Shown piece by piece: positions 33,441 to 41,580 of a DNA stretch of 64,000 nucleotides. Both the position numbers and the translations under genes were made by a program. Numbering within the stretch: the first letter of the stretch is position 1; each line of letters starts with the position of its first letter. The stretch is from Chromatiaceae bacterium (GTDB lineage Bacteria > Pseudomonadota > Gammaproteobacteria > Chromatiales > Chromatiaceae), in the NCBI GenBank assembly GCA_024235395.1, contig JACKMK010000003.1, forward strand, positions 868,001 to 932,000, given 5' to 3'. The notes below the pieces were generated by a model. It was not told the origin of the DNA. It saw only the letters and a list, made by a program, of their open reading frames with translations, and ran no database searches.

Positions 33441-35872
33441 TCTCTGAGTGCCTCTTGCAGATGCGGCGCAAACCGATCGGGGCCCATGAACCCGAGTAGC
33501 CTCAGGTGCCTGCGTTCTTCTCCGTCCGGACCCCAAAAGATCATCGCCGGCGGTGCCGGGATGCCTATATGCCGCTGCAGCGCCTTGTCGGCGTCATCGT
33601 TGTCGGTCACATCGGCCTGCAGCAGGACCATCTGCGACATCGCATCGCGCACCGCGGGGTCCGGGAAGGTCTCTTTCTCCATCTGGATGCAGTAGATGCA
33701 CCAGTCGGCATAGAAATCCAGCATCACCGGCCGCCCCGCCGCTTTCGCCGCTGCCAGTTCGCGTCCCAGGTCCTCGACCGTCTTGATCCGCTTGAACGCC
33801 GGGTGCTGCTCTGCGGCCGCTCCGCCGCCGCCGACCGCAAGACCGCGTAGCGGCTGCAAGGTGTCCTTGCCGTTCGCGGCGACGCCGACCAGGAACAGCG
33901 CGCCGTAGATCAGGCCCGCGGCCCCCAGGCCCTTCCAAAGTTTGCGCCAACCGCTGGCGTCCGCGGGCAGTTGGCTGAGCGCCCCCATATAGACGCCGGA
34001 GACGACCAACAGAATACCCCACAGCAGCATCGCGGTCACCGGCGAGATGACGCGCTCGAGCAGGTAGATCGCGACGCCGAGCATCACCACCCCGAACACC
34101 GCCTTGACGGTGTCCATCCAGGCCCCGGCGCGAGGCAACAGCTTGCCTGCGGACGTGCCGATCGCGATCAGCGGGGCGCCCATGCCCATCGACATCGCGA
34201 ACAATGCCAGGCCACCCAGCACCGCATCGCCCGTCTGGCCTATATAGATCAGGGCCCCGGCCAGTGGCGGCGCGACGCAGGGTCCGACGATCAACGCCGA
34301 AAGGAGGCCCATGATGGCGGCGCCGGCCAGGTTGCCCCCTTGTTGTTTGTTGCTGATCTCGGTGAGCCGCGACTGCAGGCTGGACGGCAGTTGCAGGTCG
34401 TAGAACCCGAACATCGAGAACGCGAGGGCGACGAAGACCAGCGCGAAGATGCCGATCGCCACCGGGTTTTGCAGCATGGCCTGCAGATTCTCGCCGGCCA
34501 GCGCGGCGAACACGCCGGCCACCGTGTAGGTGAGCGCCATCGCCAACACGTACACCAGCGACAGCATGAAGGCCTTGCGGGTCGTGATCTTTTGGCCGTG
34601 GCCCGTGATGATCCCTGAAAGGATGGGGATCATCGGGAACACGCAGGGAGTGAATGCGAGGCCGAGCCCGATCAGGAAGAAGGCGCCGACCACGACCCAG
34701 GTGCTCCGCCCGGCGATCATCGCCGCGATCTGGTCCTGTTCGGACTGCTGCGTCACCGGTGCGACCGCGCCGGTCGCCGGCGTGACGGGGCTGTCGGCAG
34801 CGGCGACCGTGGCCGCACCCTCGGCGGCCGGCAGGGCCAGCGTGAACTGCTGTTTCTGGGGCGGATAGCAGATTCCGCGGTCGGCGCAGCCCTGGTAACG
34901 CGCGGTCAGGGTCACCTCGGTGGCCGCCGCATTGCTGCGCACCAGCGGAATGTCCAGGTCGATCAGCTTGTGATAGACCGCCACGTCGCCGATGCTGCCA
35001 TCCGGTTTGATCGAGTCCTTCTTGATGTCCGGTTCCGGCAGCACGTACTCGCCGAGTTGGACGCCATCGCCGGCCAATTCGAGCTTGATCTTGTCCTGGT
35101 AGAGATAGGTGCCGTCGGCGATCGTCCACTGGACCTGGAGGCGGCTGCCGTCACCGCTGCTGGCGCTGACCTGGAACGCCTGCTCCGGCGCGAGGATATC
35201 GTCACCTGCCGCGTCCAGGCCGAGGTCTTCGCCGAGTTGTGCCAGTTCGGTGAACGGATCTGGCGCCGCAGCGGTCTCCGCCGGTTCGGGTTCGGGTTCG
35301 GGTTCGGGTTCGGGTTCGGGTTCGGGTTCGGGTTCGGGTTCGGGTTCGGGGCTCGACTCGGTGGCGCTGCCCGAAGGGGTGAAGTCGCTGATCGCCGCCG
35401 GGTCGACCGGCGGCGGGCCGTCGGCTGCCTGGCTGAGCGCGACCAACACCGACTGGGTGTGCGGCGGGTAGCAGATTCCGCCGTCCGCGCAACCCTGCGA
35501 ACGTGCTTTCAATGCCACGGTGTCGGTGTCGGCGGGTAGCGCGTCGAGCGGGACGTCGATCGTCACCTGGTCGCGATAGATGTCCACCGTGCCGAAGATG
35601 GGGTCGTCTTTCTGCTTTGCCGGTGGCAGATCGGGTGAGCCGAGTTCGACCCCCGGGGTGTCGCTGATAAAGCGGAACTTGCTCTGATACAGGTAGTAAC
35701 CGTCGGCGATGCGCCAGTTGAAACGCACGCTGTTGCCGTTCCCGGCCTGGGCCGAGATCACAAACGCCTGGTCCGGTTTGAGGAATTCCTGTTCCGCCTG
35801 CGCCGCGGTAAACAGCGGCAACAGTGCGAGGATGGCCCAGGCGGTCAGCTTGTTGTACATGCTTCGATCCAT
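33437..35872 (-). CDS. dsbD: Thiol:disulfide interchange protein DsbD with duplicated N-terminal domain
   Basis: 811 aa, about 200 longer than usual DsbD. After a signal peptide (A-A-Q-A near residue 27) come two copies of the periplasmic alpha domain, each ending with a Q-G-C-A-D-x-G-I-C-Y-P-P block, joined by a Pro-Glu repeat linker (about residues 175-197). Eight or nine membrane helices follow with the electron-carrying cysteines in F-T-P-C-V-F-P-M and V-G-P-C-V-A-P-P, and the C-terminal thioredoxin-like gamma domain has D-W-C-I-Y-C. The protein moves electrons from cytoplasmic thioredoxin to the periplasm. Starts at 35872 or 35860 are both possible; both overlap cutA. Confidence 0.93.
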   Translation of the reverse strand: MDRSMYNKLTAWAILALLPLFTAAQAEQEFLKPDQAFVISAQAGNGNSVRFNWRIADGYYLYQSKFRFISDTPGVELGSPDLPPAKQKDDPIFGTVDIYRDQVTIDVPLDALPADTDTVALKARSQGCADGGICYPPHTQSVLVALSQAADGPPPVDPAAISDFTPSGSATESSPEPEPEPEPEPEPEPEPEPEPEPAETAAAPDPFTELAQLGEDLGLDAAGDDILAPEQAFQVSASSGDGSRLQVQWTIADGTYLYQDKIKLELAGDGVQLGEYVLPEPDIKKDSIKPDGSIGDVAVYHKLIDLDIPLVRSNAAATEVTLTARYQGCADRGICYPPQKQQFTLALPAAEGAATVAAADSPVTPATGAVAPVTQQSEQDQIAAMIAGRSTWVVVGAFFLIGLGLAFTPCVFPMIPILSGIITGHGQKITTRKAFMLSLVYVLAMALTYTVAGVFAALAGENLQAMLQNPVAIGIFALVFVALAFSMFGFYDLQLPSSLQSRLTEISNKQQGGNLAGAAIMGLLSALIVGPCVAPPLAGALIYIGQTGDAVLGGLALFAMSMGMGAPLIAIGTSAGKLLPRAGAWMDTVKAVFGVVMLGVAIYLLERVISPVTAMLLWGILLVVSGVYMGALSQLPADASGWRKLWKGLGAAGLIYGALFLVGVAANGKDTLQPLRGLAVGGGGAAAEQHPAFKRIKTVEDLGRELAAAKAAGRPVMLDFYADWCIYCIQMEKETFPDPAVRDAMSQMVLLQADVTDNDDADKALQRHIGIPAPPAMIFWGPDGEERRHLRLLGFMGPDRFAPHLQEALRE
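35283..35350 (-). repeat. Hexanucleotide tandem repeat coding for a Pro-Glu linker
   Basis: Eleven perfect copies of GGTTCG (plus-strand reading) plus two extra bases lie inside dsbD and code on the minus strand for alternating Pro-Glu between the two alpha domains. The unit is six bases, so gain or loss of copies would change linker length without shifting the frame. Confidence 0.92.
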
Positions 35873-36165
35873 TTCAGGTAGTCGGCTAGGCCCTCGGTGA
35901 TCGGAACCGCGATCACCTCCGGAAGTTCATAGGGGTGCTGCGCGATAATGAAGCTTTGCAGTTCTGCGTATCGTGCCGCTGCGGTCTTGATGGTCAACAT
36001 GACTTCCGTGCCGCGCTCGAGTCGTCCCTGCCATTCGTAGAAAGACGTCACCGGCGCGGAGATATTCACGCATCCGGCGAGCCGCGCCTGAACCATGGCC
36101 TGTGCCAGCTTTTCCCCACTCTCCTGATCTGGCATGGTGGTGATCACGAGCAATATCTTCGGCAC
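35845..36165 (-). CDS. cutA: Divalent-cation tolerance protein CutA
   Basis: 106 aa, the usual CutA length. I-L-L-V-I-T-T-M-P-D, A-R-L-A-G-C-V-N-I-S, S-F-Y-E-W-Q-G and H-P-Y-E-L-P-E-V-I-A-V-P-I are the family blocks in order. CutA forms a stable trimer like PII proteins; its exact role is still unsettled despite the copper-tolerance name. The start is GTG at 36165 with GAGGG nine bases upstream; the frame extends upstream without conservation. Its 3' end overlaps dsbD, a common neighbour pair. Confidence 0.93.
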   Translation of the reverse strand: MPKILLVITTMPDQESGEKLAQAMVQARLAGCVNISAPVTSFYEWQGRLERGTEVMLTIKTAAARYAELQSFIIAQHPYELPEVIAVPITEGLADYLKWIEACTTS

Positions 36166-36407
36166 CCTGTGAACCCTCAAGCGACACAATACAGCGCAGC
36201 CCGGATGCCGGTCTCCCAGGCACCTCGGGGCGCCAAGTTTACCCCGGTTCGGCGCGCTTTTGCCTGCGTCCTTGGCGCGGAGATGCAGATCGGCACAAAT
36301 GGGTGCGCGCCGCACATTGCGGTGTATTCCGGCGTCTCGCCGGTCGGTCCAGCGGGGTGTCGGTCGTCGTTGCGCCCATTTGCCGTCCGCCAGCCAGAGA
36401 AGACATC

Positions 36408-36854
36408 ATGTCCAGTCCTGGGTTGATTTTTTTGTTCATTTTCGTCGCTGCGCCACTGATCGAACTCTATCTCTTGATCGAGGTCGGCAGCGAGATTGGC
36501 GCCTTGCCGACGATCCTGCTGTCGATCTTCACCGCGGTACTGGGTGGTGCACTGGTACGCATGCAGGGGCTGGCGGTGTTGTTTCGTGCGCAGGCGCAGA
36601 TGGCCAACCGGGAGGTGCCGGCGTTCGAGTTGCTCGAGGGGGTGTTGCTGGTACTGGCCGGCCTGATGCTGCTGCTGCCCGGATTCGTCACCGACACGCT
36701 GGGTTTTCTGTTGCTGCTGCCGTCACTGCGACGCTGGTTGATCCTGCGTTGGCTGGCGGCGCGGGTGGACCTGCAGCCGGCCCCTGGTGAGAACCGCCGA
36801 TCGCCGGTGCACCCTGATCGCGTGATCGAGGGAGACTACAAGCGCGAGGATTGA
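36408..36854 (+). CDS. fxsA: FxsA family membrane protein
   Basis: 148 aa. P-L-I-E-L-Y-L-L-I-E-V-G near residue 17, the G-A-L-V-R-M-Q-G loop, and L-L-L-P-G-F-V-T-D-T-L-G-F-L-L-L-L-P are the conserved FxsA segments, with two or three membrane helices and a short charged C-terminal tail. In E. coli the protein, when overproduced, relieves F-plasmid exclusion of phage T7; its normal job is unknown. The ATG at 36408 has AGAGAAG upstream. It is divergent from cutA and convergent with the unknown 189-aa gene. Confidence 0.88.
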   Translation: MSSPGLIFLFIFVAAPLIELYLLIEVGSEIGALPTILLSIFTAVLGGALVRMQGLAVLFRAQAQMANREVPAFELLEGVLLVLAGLMLLLPGFVTDTLGFLLLLPSLRRWLILRWLAARVDLQPAPGENRRSPVHPDRVIEGDYKRED

Positions 36855-36885
36855 CGTACCCCGCCGCTCCCGCAGGGCGCGGCCG

Positions 36886-37455
36886 TCAATGGGGCGTCGG
36901 AGGGAGGGTCGCCAGATCCCGGTGCCTGGTCCCGCCATCCAGCATGACCTCGACCGGGAGTTCTCTGCGCCGGGTCACCACTGCGACCAGGTCGACGAAC
37001 CGGTCGAAGCCGTCCGCGAGTTCGCCGAACACCGTCGCCATGGCCCGGTCGCCCGGCTGCTGTGCGGTCTGATTCAGGTAGCCGTACGCGTTACCGCCCA
37101 TCGCGACGCAATAGTCGAGGTCCTGAAAATGCCGACTCAGCCGGCCGGCAAACCATCCCCCCACGAACAGCGCCAGATCGCCCAGACGCTGTAGCCAAAG
37201 GCGCCGCTCGCGTTGACTGCGCGCCTCGAGCGCCTCGCCGTACAGCAGTGCGAGTGGGCGCAGTTGCAGACGTTGATCGCTGTAGTCGAATACCCGCTCG
37301 CTGCGCGCGTACTGGCACAGCAGGAGTGCGAGGTAGTGAAGGGTGGACTGGTCGGCGGATACGCCGCATTGCCGGGCGGCGGTGTGCACGGCGTCGTGGA
37401 AGTATTCGCCCAGCTGCGGTGTCTGAATCAATCCACCCTGTGTCTGGTCACCCAT
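36886..37455 (-). CDS. 189-aa protein of unknown function next to groES
   Basis: 189 aa, mainly alpha-helical, with no membrane segment or signal peptide. L-A-L-L-L-C-Q-Y-A-R-S-E-R, R-L-G-D-L-A-L-F-V-G-G-W-F-A and D-Y-C-V-A-M-G-G-N-A-Y-G-Y-L are the most family-like stretches, but I recognise no catalytic site. The ATG at 37455 has an excellent GGAGG site eight bases upstream, which decides the start against a longer frame to 37611. It is divergent from groESL, and a CIRCE-like inverted repeat lies 72-98 bp upstream of its start, so heat-shock control by HrcA is possible. Confidence 0.75.
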   Translation of the reverse strand: MGDQTQGGLIQTPQLGEYFHDAVHTAARQCGVSADQSTLHYLALLLCQYARSERVFDYSDQRLQLRPLALLYGEALEARSQRERRLWLQRLGDLALFVGGWFAGRLSRHFQDLDYCVAMGGNAYGYLNQTAQQPGDRAMATVFGELADGFDRFVDLVAVVTRRRELPVEVMLDGGTRHRDLATLPPTPH

Positions 37456-37526
37456 CGGCAGTCCTCCAAATTTCCCCGGACCCGCTTGTAATAGGTTTAC
37501 GACATATTCGATAAAATGTTTAGTTA

Positions 37527-37553
37527 TCAGCACTTTGTGAGCGCGAGTGCTAA
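37527..37553. promoter_or_regulatory. Second CIRCE-like inverted repeat
   Basis: TCAGCACTT, nine bases, GAGTGCTAA: the right arm is a perfect CIRCE half site, the left arm matches 7 of 9 bases, and the spacer has the canonical length. It lies upstream of the minus-strand 189-aa gene and about 425 bp upstream of groES. An A/T-rich stretch with GATAAAAT (37510-37517) is next to it. HrcA is the expected ligand. Confidence 0.6.
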
Positions 37554-37860
37554 TTTCGCGGGGAGGCATCGACCGGCAGGCGTCGGGATTGCCGGAGTGT
37601 TGCTCTGCCACTCCACGAGTGCGGTGCCGAGGATGGGCGGGCTCGCTGGGCGACGGTGCCCGGGCCGGCGCGCTGCACCTGGATCGGGCCCGGCCGCGGC
37701 GCTGCCCGTCCTGCCCGGAAAATCTTGTGGTTATTGCCGGTACAGCCGGGTCCGTTAGTACTCACTACCTGCTTCCCACCAACGTTAAAGGTCTTTTGTC
37801 CACCGGTGAGCGTGGTCTGCGTGGTCGTGTCCGGGGCTGGCGGGAGATTCCGGGGGCGCC

Positions 37861-37889
37861 CTTGACTTGCGTCGGATCGCCCCTATTAT
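37861..37889 (+). promoter_or_regulatory. groESL promoter with sigma70-like and sigma32-like elements
   Basis: TTGACT (37862-37867) and TATTAT (37884-37889) are separated by 16 bp, a good sigma70 promoter. The same bases also read CTTGACT-N12-CCCCTATTA, close to the heat-shock sigma32 consensus (CTTGAAA and CCCCATNTA). Its downstream edge touches the CIRCE operator, so HrcA would block polymerase binding. Confidence 0.7.
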
Positions 37890-37915
37890 TGGCACTCACT
37901 TGGCGCGAGTGCTAA
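37889..37915. promoter_or_regulatory. CIRCE operator of groESL (HrcA-binding site)
   Basis: TTGGCACTC, a nine-base spacer and GAGTGCTAA form the classic controlling inverted repeat of chaperone expression; 8 of 9 bases pair between the arms. It lies at the expected transcription start of groESL, 64 bp before the groES ATG. Confidence 0.93.
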
Positions 37916-37978
37916 CAACGCAAACGCGCAGAACCACTGAAGCTCAACTGCTTTTTGACCATCAGGAGATTCCGCGAA

Positions 37979-38269
37979 ATGAACATTCGTCCCCTGCATG
38001 ACCGCGTGGTCGTTCGTCGCAAGGAAGAGGAAACCACCACCCCCGGGGGCATCGTGCTGCCCGGCTCGGCGACCGAAAAGCCCGTCCAGGGCGAGGTGGT
38101 CGCTGCCGGCAAGGGCAAGATCCTGGAAAACGGCGATATCCGTCCGCTCGACGTGAAAGTCGGCGACAAGGTGCTTTTCGGCAAGTACTCGGGCACTGAA
38201 GTGAAGCTCAACGGCGATGAGGTCCTGGTGATGCGTGAAGAGGACATCATGGGCGTCATCGAAGGCTGA
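37979..38269 (+). CDS. groES: Co-chaperonin GroES
   Basis: 96 aa, the usual length. M-N-I-R-P-L-H-D-R-V-V-V-R-R at the start, T-P-G-G-I-V-L-P-G-S (the mobile loop that touches GroEL) and G-D-K-V-L-F-G-K-Y-S-G-T-E-V identify it. The heptameric lid closes the GroEL folding chamber. The ATG at 37979 follows AGGAGA at a proper distance; an in-frame ATG eight codons upstream lacks the conserved start and a ribosome-binding site. Transcription is under the CIRCE-controlled promoter, together with groEL 51 bp downstream. Confidence 0.98.
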   Translation: MNIRPLHDRVVVRRKEEETTTPGGIVLPGSATEKPVQGEVVAAGKGKILENGDIRPLDVKVGDKVLFGKYSGTEVKLNGDEVLVMREEDIMGVIEG

Positions 38270-38320
38270 TCGCCGGCATCAGACATCCCTTTGGTTCACA
38301 ACGAATTCAGGTAAGACAAA

Positions 38321-39958
38321 ATGAGTGCAAAAGAAGTCAAGTTTTCCGATGACGCGCGTCAGCGCATGCTCAAGGGCGTGAACACCCTGGCCAACGCGGT
38401 CAAGGTCACGCTGGGCCCGAAGGGTCGCAACGTCGTGCTCGAGAAGTCGTTCGGCGCGCCGACCATCACCAAGGACGGCGTTTCGGTCGCAAAAGAGATC
38501 GAGTTGGCCGACAAATTCGAGAACATGGGCGCACAGATGGTCAAAGAGGTCTCTTCCCAGACCTCGGACGTCGCCGGCGACGGCACCACCACCGCAACCG
38601 TACTGGCGCAATGCATGGTCCGCGAGGGCCTCAAGGCGGTCGCCGCCGGTATGAACCCGATGGACCTCAAGCGTGGCATCGACAAGGCGGTACACGCCGC
38701 CGTCGATTTTCTCGCAGACCTGTCCAAGCCGTGCGCCGACACCAAGGCGATCGCCCAGGTAGGCACCATCTCGGCGAACTCTGACGAGAACATCGGCAAG
38801 ATCATTGCCGACGCGATGGAAAAGGTCGGAAAGGAAGGCGTTATCACCGTCGAAGAGGGATCGGGCCTGGAGAACGAACTCGACGTGGTCGAGGGTATGC
38901 AGTTCGATCGTGGCTACCTCTCGCCATACTTCGTCAACAACCAGCAGAACATGACCGCGGAGTTGGAAGACCCGTACGTCCTGCTGCACGACAAGAAGAT
39001 CTCGAACATCCGCGATCTGCTGCCGGCACTCGAGTCGGTTGCCAAGGCCGGCAAGTCGCTGCTGATCATTGCGGAAGACGTCGAGGGTGAGGCGCTGGCG
39101 ACACTGGTGGTCAACACCATTCGCGGCATCGTCAAGGTGTGCGCGGTCAAGGCCCCGGGCTTCGGCGACCGCCGCAAGGCCATGCTGCAGGACATCGCCA
39201 TCCTGACCGGTGCGACCGTGATCTCCGAAGAGGTCGGCCTGACCCTCGAGAAGTGCACGCTGAACGAACTGGGTACCGCCAAGCGTATCGTGATCTCGAA
39301 GGAAGAGACTACGATCATCGACGGTGCCGGCACCGAGCAGGACATCAAGGCGCGTTGCGAACAGATCCGCGCGCAGATGGAAGACACCACGTCGGACTAC
39401 GACCGCGAGAAACTGCAGGAGCGCCTGGCCAAGCTGGCTGGCGGCGTTGCAGTGATCAAGGTTGGCGCCGCGACCGAGGTCGAGATGAAAGAGAAGAAGG
39501 CGCGCGTCGAAGACGCGTTGCACGCCACCCGCGCTGCCGTCGAAGAGGGTATCGTCCCCGGTGGCGGCGTCGCGCTGGTCCGTGCACTGGTCACGCTCGC
39601 CGATTTGACCGGTGACAATCATGACCAGGACGTCGGTATCAGCATCGCCCGCCGCGCGATGGAAGAGCCGCTGCGTCAGATCGTTGCGAACTGTGGCGAC
39701 GAGCCGTCGGTGGTGCTGAACAAGGTCGCCGAGGGCGAAGGCAACTTCGGTTACAACGCGGCCAACGGTGAGTACGGCGACATGGTCGAGATGGGTATCC
39801 TCGATCCGACCAAAGTTACCCGTACTGCGATGCAGAATGCGGCATCGGTCGCCGGGCTGATGATCACGACCGAGTGCATGGTCGCCGAAGAGCCGAAGGA
39901 CGAGCCGGCCGGCGCACCCGGCATGGGCGACATGGGCGGCATGGGCGGCATGATGTAA
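38321..39958 (+). CDS. groEL: Chaperonin GroEL
   Basis: 545 aa. K-V-T-L-G-P-K-G-R-N-V-V-L near residue 25, the ATP-binding V-A-G-D-G-T-T-T-A-T, the apical domain V-E-G-M-Q-F-D-R-G-Y-L-S-P-Y-F, and V-V-A-E-G-like C-terminal segments are all present; the chain ends in the flexible G-G-M repeat (G-M-G-D-M-G-G-M-G-G-M-M). The tetradecamer folds proteins in an ATP-driven cycle with GroES. The gene follows groES directly and has a strong codon bias toward GC-ending codons, as expected for a highly expressed gene. A large open frame antisense to it is only a shadow. Confidence 0.99.
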   Translation: MSAKEVKFSDDARQRMLKGVNTLANAVKVTLGPKGRNVVLEKSFGAPTITKDGVSVAKEIELADKFENMGAQMVKEVSSQTSDVAGDGTTTATVLAQCMVREGLKAVAAGMNPMDLKRGIDKAVHAAVDFLADLSKPCADTKAIAQVGTISANSDENIGKIIADAMEKVGKEGVITVEEGSGLENELDVVEGMQFDRGYLSPYFVNNQQNMTAELEDPYVLLHDKKISNIRDLLPALESVAKAGKSLLIIAEDVEGEALATLVVNTIRGIVKVCAVKAPGFGDRRKAMLQDIAILTGATVISEEVGLTLEKCTLNELGTAKRIVISKEETTIIDGAGTEQDIKARCEQIRAQMEDTTSDYDREKLQERLAKLAGGVAVIKVGAATEVEMKEKKARVEDALHATRAAVEEGIVPGGGVALVRALVTLADLTGDNHDQDVGISIARRAMEEPLRQIVANCGDEPSVVLNKVAEGEGNFGYNAANGEYGDMVEMGILDPTKVTRTAMQNAASVAGLMITTECMVAEEPKDEPAGAPGMGDMGGMGGMM

Positions 39959-39980
39959 GGCCGGTAACACTGGCCCATGG

Positions 39981-40012
39981 GGCCCGGCGGCACGCGCTTC
40001 CGGGTCCGGGCC
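39981..40012. terminator. GC-rich hairpin between groEL and the convergent phosphatase gene
   Basis: GGCCCGG (39981-39987) pairs with CCGGGCC (40006-40012) around an 18-base loop. There is no T-run on either strand, so intrinsic termination is doubtful. Its place in the 53-bp space between two convergent genes is where a shared terminator is expected. Confidence 0.35.
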
Positions 40013-41499
40013 TAGCTGCCCGCAGCGAGCCCCGCGCGAAGTAGTTCGCCCGGGGCTTCTTGTTGCGCGTCGTATTCGTCGGTTGAACTGGGAGTGGCCT
40101 CGATCTCGACCACGGTAATGTCGTCGGAGGCCGGCGCCAGATTGACGAACTCCAGCACCGCTTCGATCAGTGCCGGGAGTTTGAGTGGCGGCAGGTCGTC
40201 GCGCGTCAGGAACGACTCGAGTCGTTCCGTGCCCCAAAACTCGCCTTCGATGTTTTCCGCTTCGGTGAGCCCGTCGGTGTAGATGTACAGCCGGTCACCC
40301 GGATGCAGCGTACATTGCCGCGACGCGGAATCGAACTCCGGACCCTCGGCGACGCCCAGGGGCAGACTGTGTGACTCGACGCGCTCGTAGTCACTTTTAC
40401 CCTTGCGGCGGATCAGGATGGGCGGCAGGCCCCCGTTCCACACGTCGATCCGCCGCCGGTCGGGCGAGAGCTCGACCAGGACCGCGCAACAGAAGTAACC
40501 GACCGGCAACAACTGGCGCAGTTTCCTGTTCAGTTCCGCGGCGATCTTGGACACCGGCAGTCCCTTTGCCGCCATCGCCAGGAACACCGATGATGCAGGC
40601 AAGGCGCCCAGTGCCGCAGGCAGGCCGTGTCCGGTGAAGTCGCCGAGAAACACGTAGCTTTGTCCCGACGGGCCCCGTACGGTCTGGACCAGATCGCCCG
40701 ACAGGCTGCCCATCGGCTGGTTCCAGGAATGCACACCCTCCAGGCTGTGGTCGCCCCCCACCGTCAACTGCTGAAACACGTGCTTGGCCAACGCCTCTTC
40801 GTGTTCCATCACGTCGCGCTGGCGCGCCAGAACCGCATTGTGGTGCTGCAGCTTGTTGTTGGCCACGGTGATCTCGTCGACCAGTTGCTCGGAGCGGTGG
40901 CGGGCTGCGATGCTGGCGGAAATCGATTGACCGTAGCGCTTCGCGGTCAACAGCAATACAGGCAGGAACAGGGCGAACAGGGCGACCTCGGCGGCACCAT
41001 CCATGCCGCTGGTATACAGCCGCGCAATGATCGTCGCCGCCCCGGTCGTCGACCATAGCACCAGGTATTGCGAAAAATAGACACCGTAGGAGCTGATCGT
41101 GGCCATCAGGATGAAACCCGGGATCAGCGTCTGCAGTTCGTGGATATGACTGACGTTCGATGGCACCGGGATCGCCGCCACGGCTCCCCAGGCCAGTCCG
41201 ACCAGGCCGGCCGTCCAGGCGTGATGAAACAGCCAATAGTGCTCCGGGTGGTGCCCTATATGGGTGCGAAAGAACCGGTAGTAGAGCAGCAGCCGCAGCG
41301 TTGTGGCGACGCCCACGAGCGCCAGCCAGATCAATGCCGCTCCTGTTGCTCCGGCGTGTCTGAAGATTGCCGTACACCCCACCGCACCGACGGCCGCGAC
41401 GATCGAGGCCCCTTGGCCCTGCTTGAAAAGCAATCGCAGGCGCTGGTGCTCGATGGGTTCGGGGGCGAGATTTCTTGGCATGCGTGAAATAGCGTCCAT
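40012..41499 (-). CDS. Membrane-bound PP2C/SpoIIE-type serine phosphatase
   Basis: 495 aa. The N-terminal ~200 residues contain about six membrane helices (V-A-A-V-G-A-V-G-C, L-I-W-L-A-L-V-G-V, G-L-V-G-L-A-W-G-A). A coiled-coil-like helix (N-K-L-Q-H-H-N-A-V-L-A-R-Q-R-D) links to a SpoIIE/RsbU-type PP2C domain: L-S-G-D-L-V-Q, F-L-G-D-F-T-G-H-G-L-P-A-A-L-G and I-Y-T-D-G-L-T-E-A with metal-binding aspartates, ending A-S-D-D-I-T-V-V. It should dephosphorylate a partner-switch or other Ser/Thr-phosphoprotein in response to a membrane signal. No anti-sigma partner lies beside it. The ATG at 41499 opens the helix region; its ribosome-binding site is weak. Confidence 0.87.
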   Translation of the reverse strand: MDAISRMPRNLAPEPIEHQRLRLLFKQGQGASIVAAVGAVGCTAIFRHAGATGAALIWLALVGVATTLRLLLYYRFFRTHIGHHPEHYWLFHHAWTAGLVGLAWGAVAAIPVPSNVSHIHELQTLIPGFILMATISSYGVYFSQYLVLWSTTGAATIIARLYTSGMDGAAEVALFALFLPVLLLTAKRYGQSISASIAARHRSEQLVDEITVANNKLQHHNAVLARQRDVMEHEEALAKHVFQQLTVGGDHSLEGVHSWNQPMGSLSGDLVQTVRGPSGQSYVFLGDFTGHGLPAALGALPASSVFLAMAAKGLPVSKIAAELNRKLRQLLPVGYFCCAVLVELSPDRRRIDVWNGGLPPILIRRKGKSDYERVESHSLPLGVAEGPEFDSASRQCTLHPGDRLYIYTDGLTEAENIEGEFWGTERLESFLTRDDLPPLKLPALIEAVLEFVNLAPASDDITVVEIEATPSSTDEYDAQQEAPGELLRAGLAAGS

Positions 41500-41580
41500 A
41501 CTGGCGGGGTCTTTACAGGGTCCGGACGGCCCACCAGGTTGAAACGGACATCTGTCCAAGGTAAACAGGAGGATCTCAGG

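Larger units (their letters stand above)
37456..37978. other. Regulatory region between the 189-aa gene and groES (523 bp)
   Basis: No gene is recognisable here. The left end carries the ribosome-binding site of the minus-strand gene and a CIRCE-like repeat; the right end carries the groES promoter, CIRCE operator and ribosome-binding site. A lone CIRCE-type half site, TTAGTACTC, lies at 37755-37763 without a partner arm. The roughly 300 bases between show nothing else I can name. Confidence 0.6.

Noticed and set aside
33594..35129. 511-aa open frame in another phase on the dsbD strand
   Set aside because: Arg/Gly-rich shadow of dsbD without any domain; the dsbD frame has all expected motifs.
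35283..35350. Tandem repeat as a possible CRISPR array
   Set aside because: Six-base units without spacers inside a coding region; it is a microsatellite.
38279..40237. 652-aa open frame antisense to groEL
   Set aside because: It mirrors the third-position GC bias of groEL; its translation has no recognisable domain, while groEL is certain.
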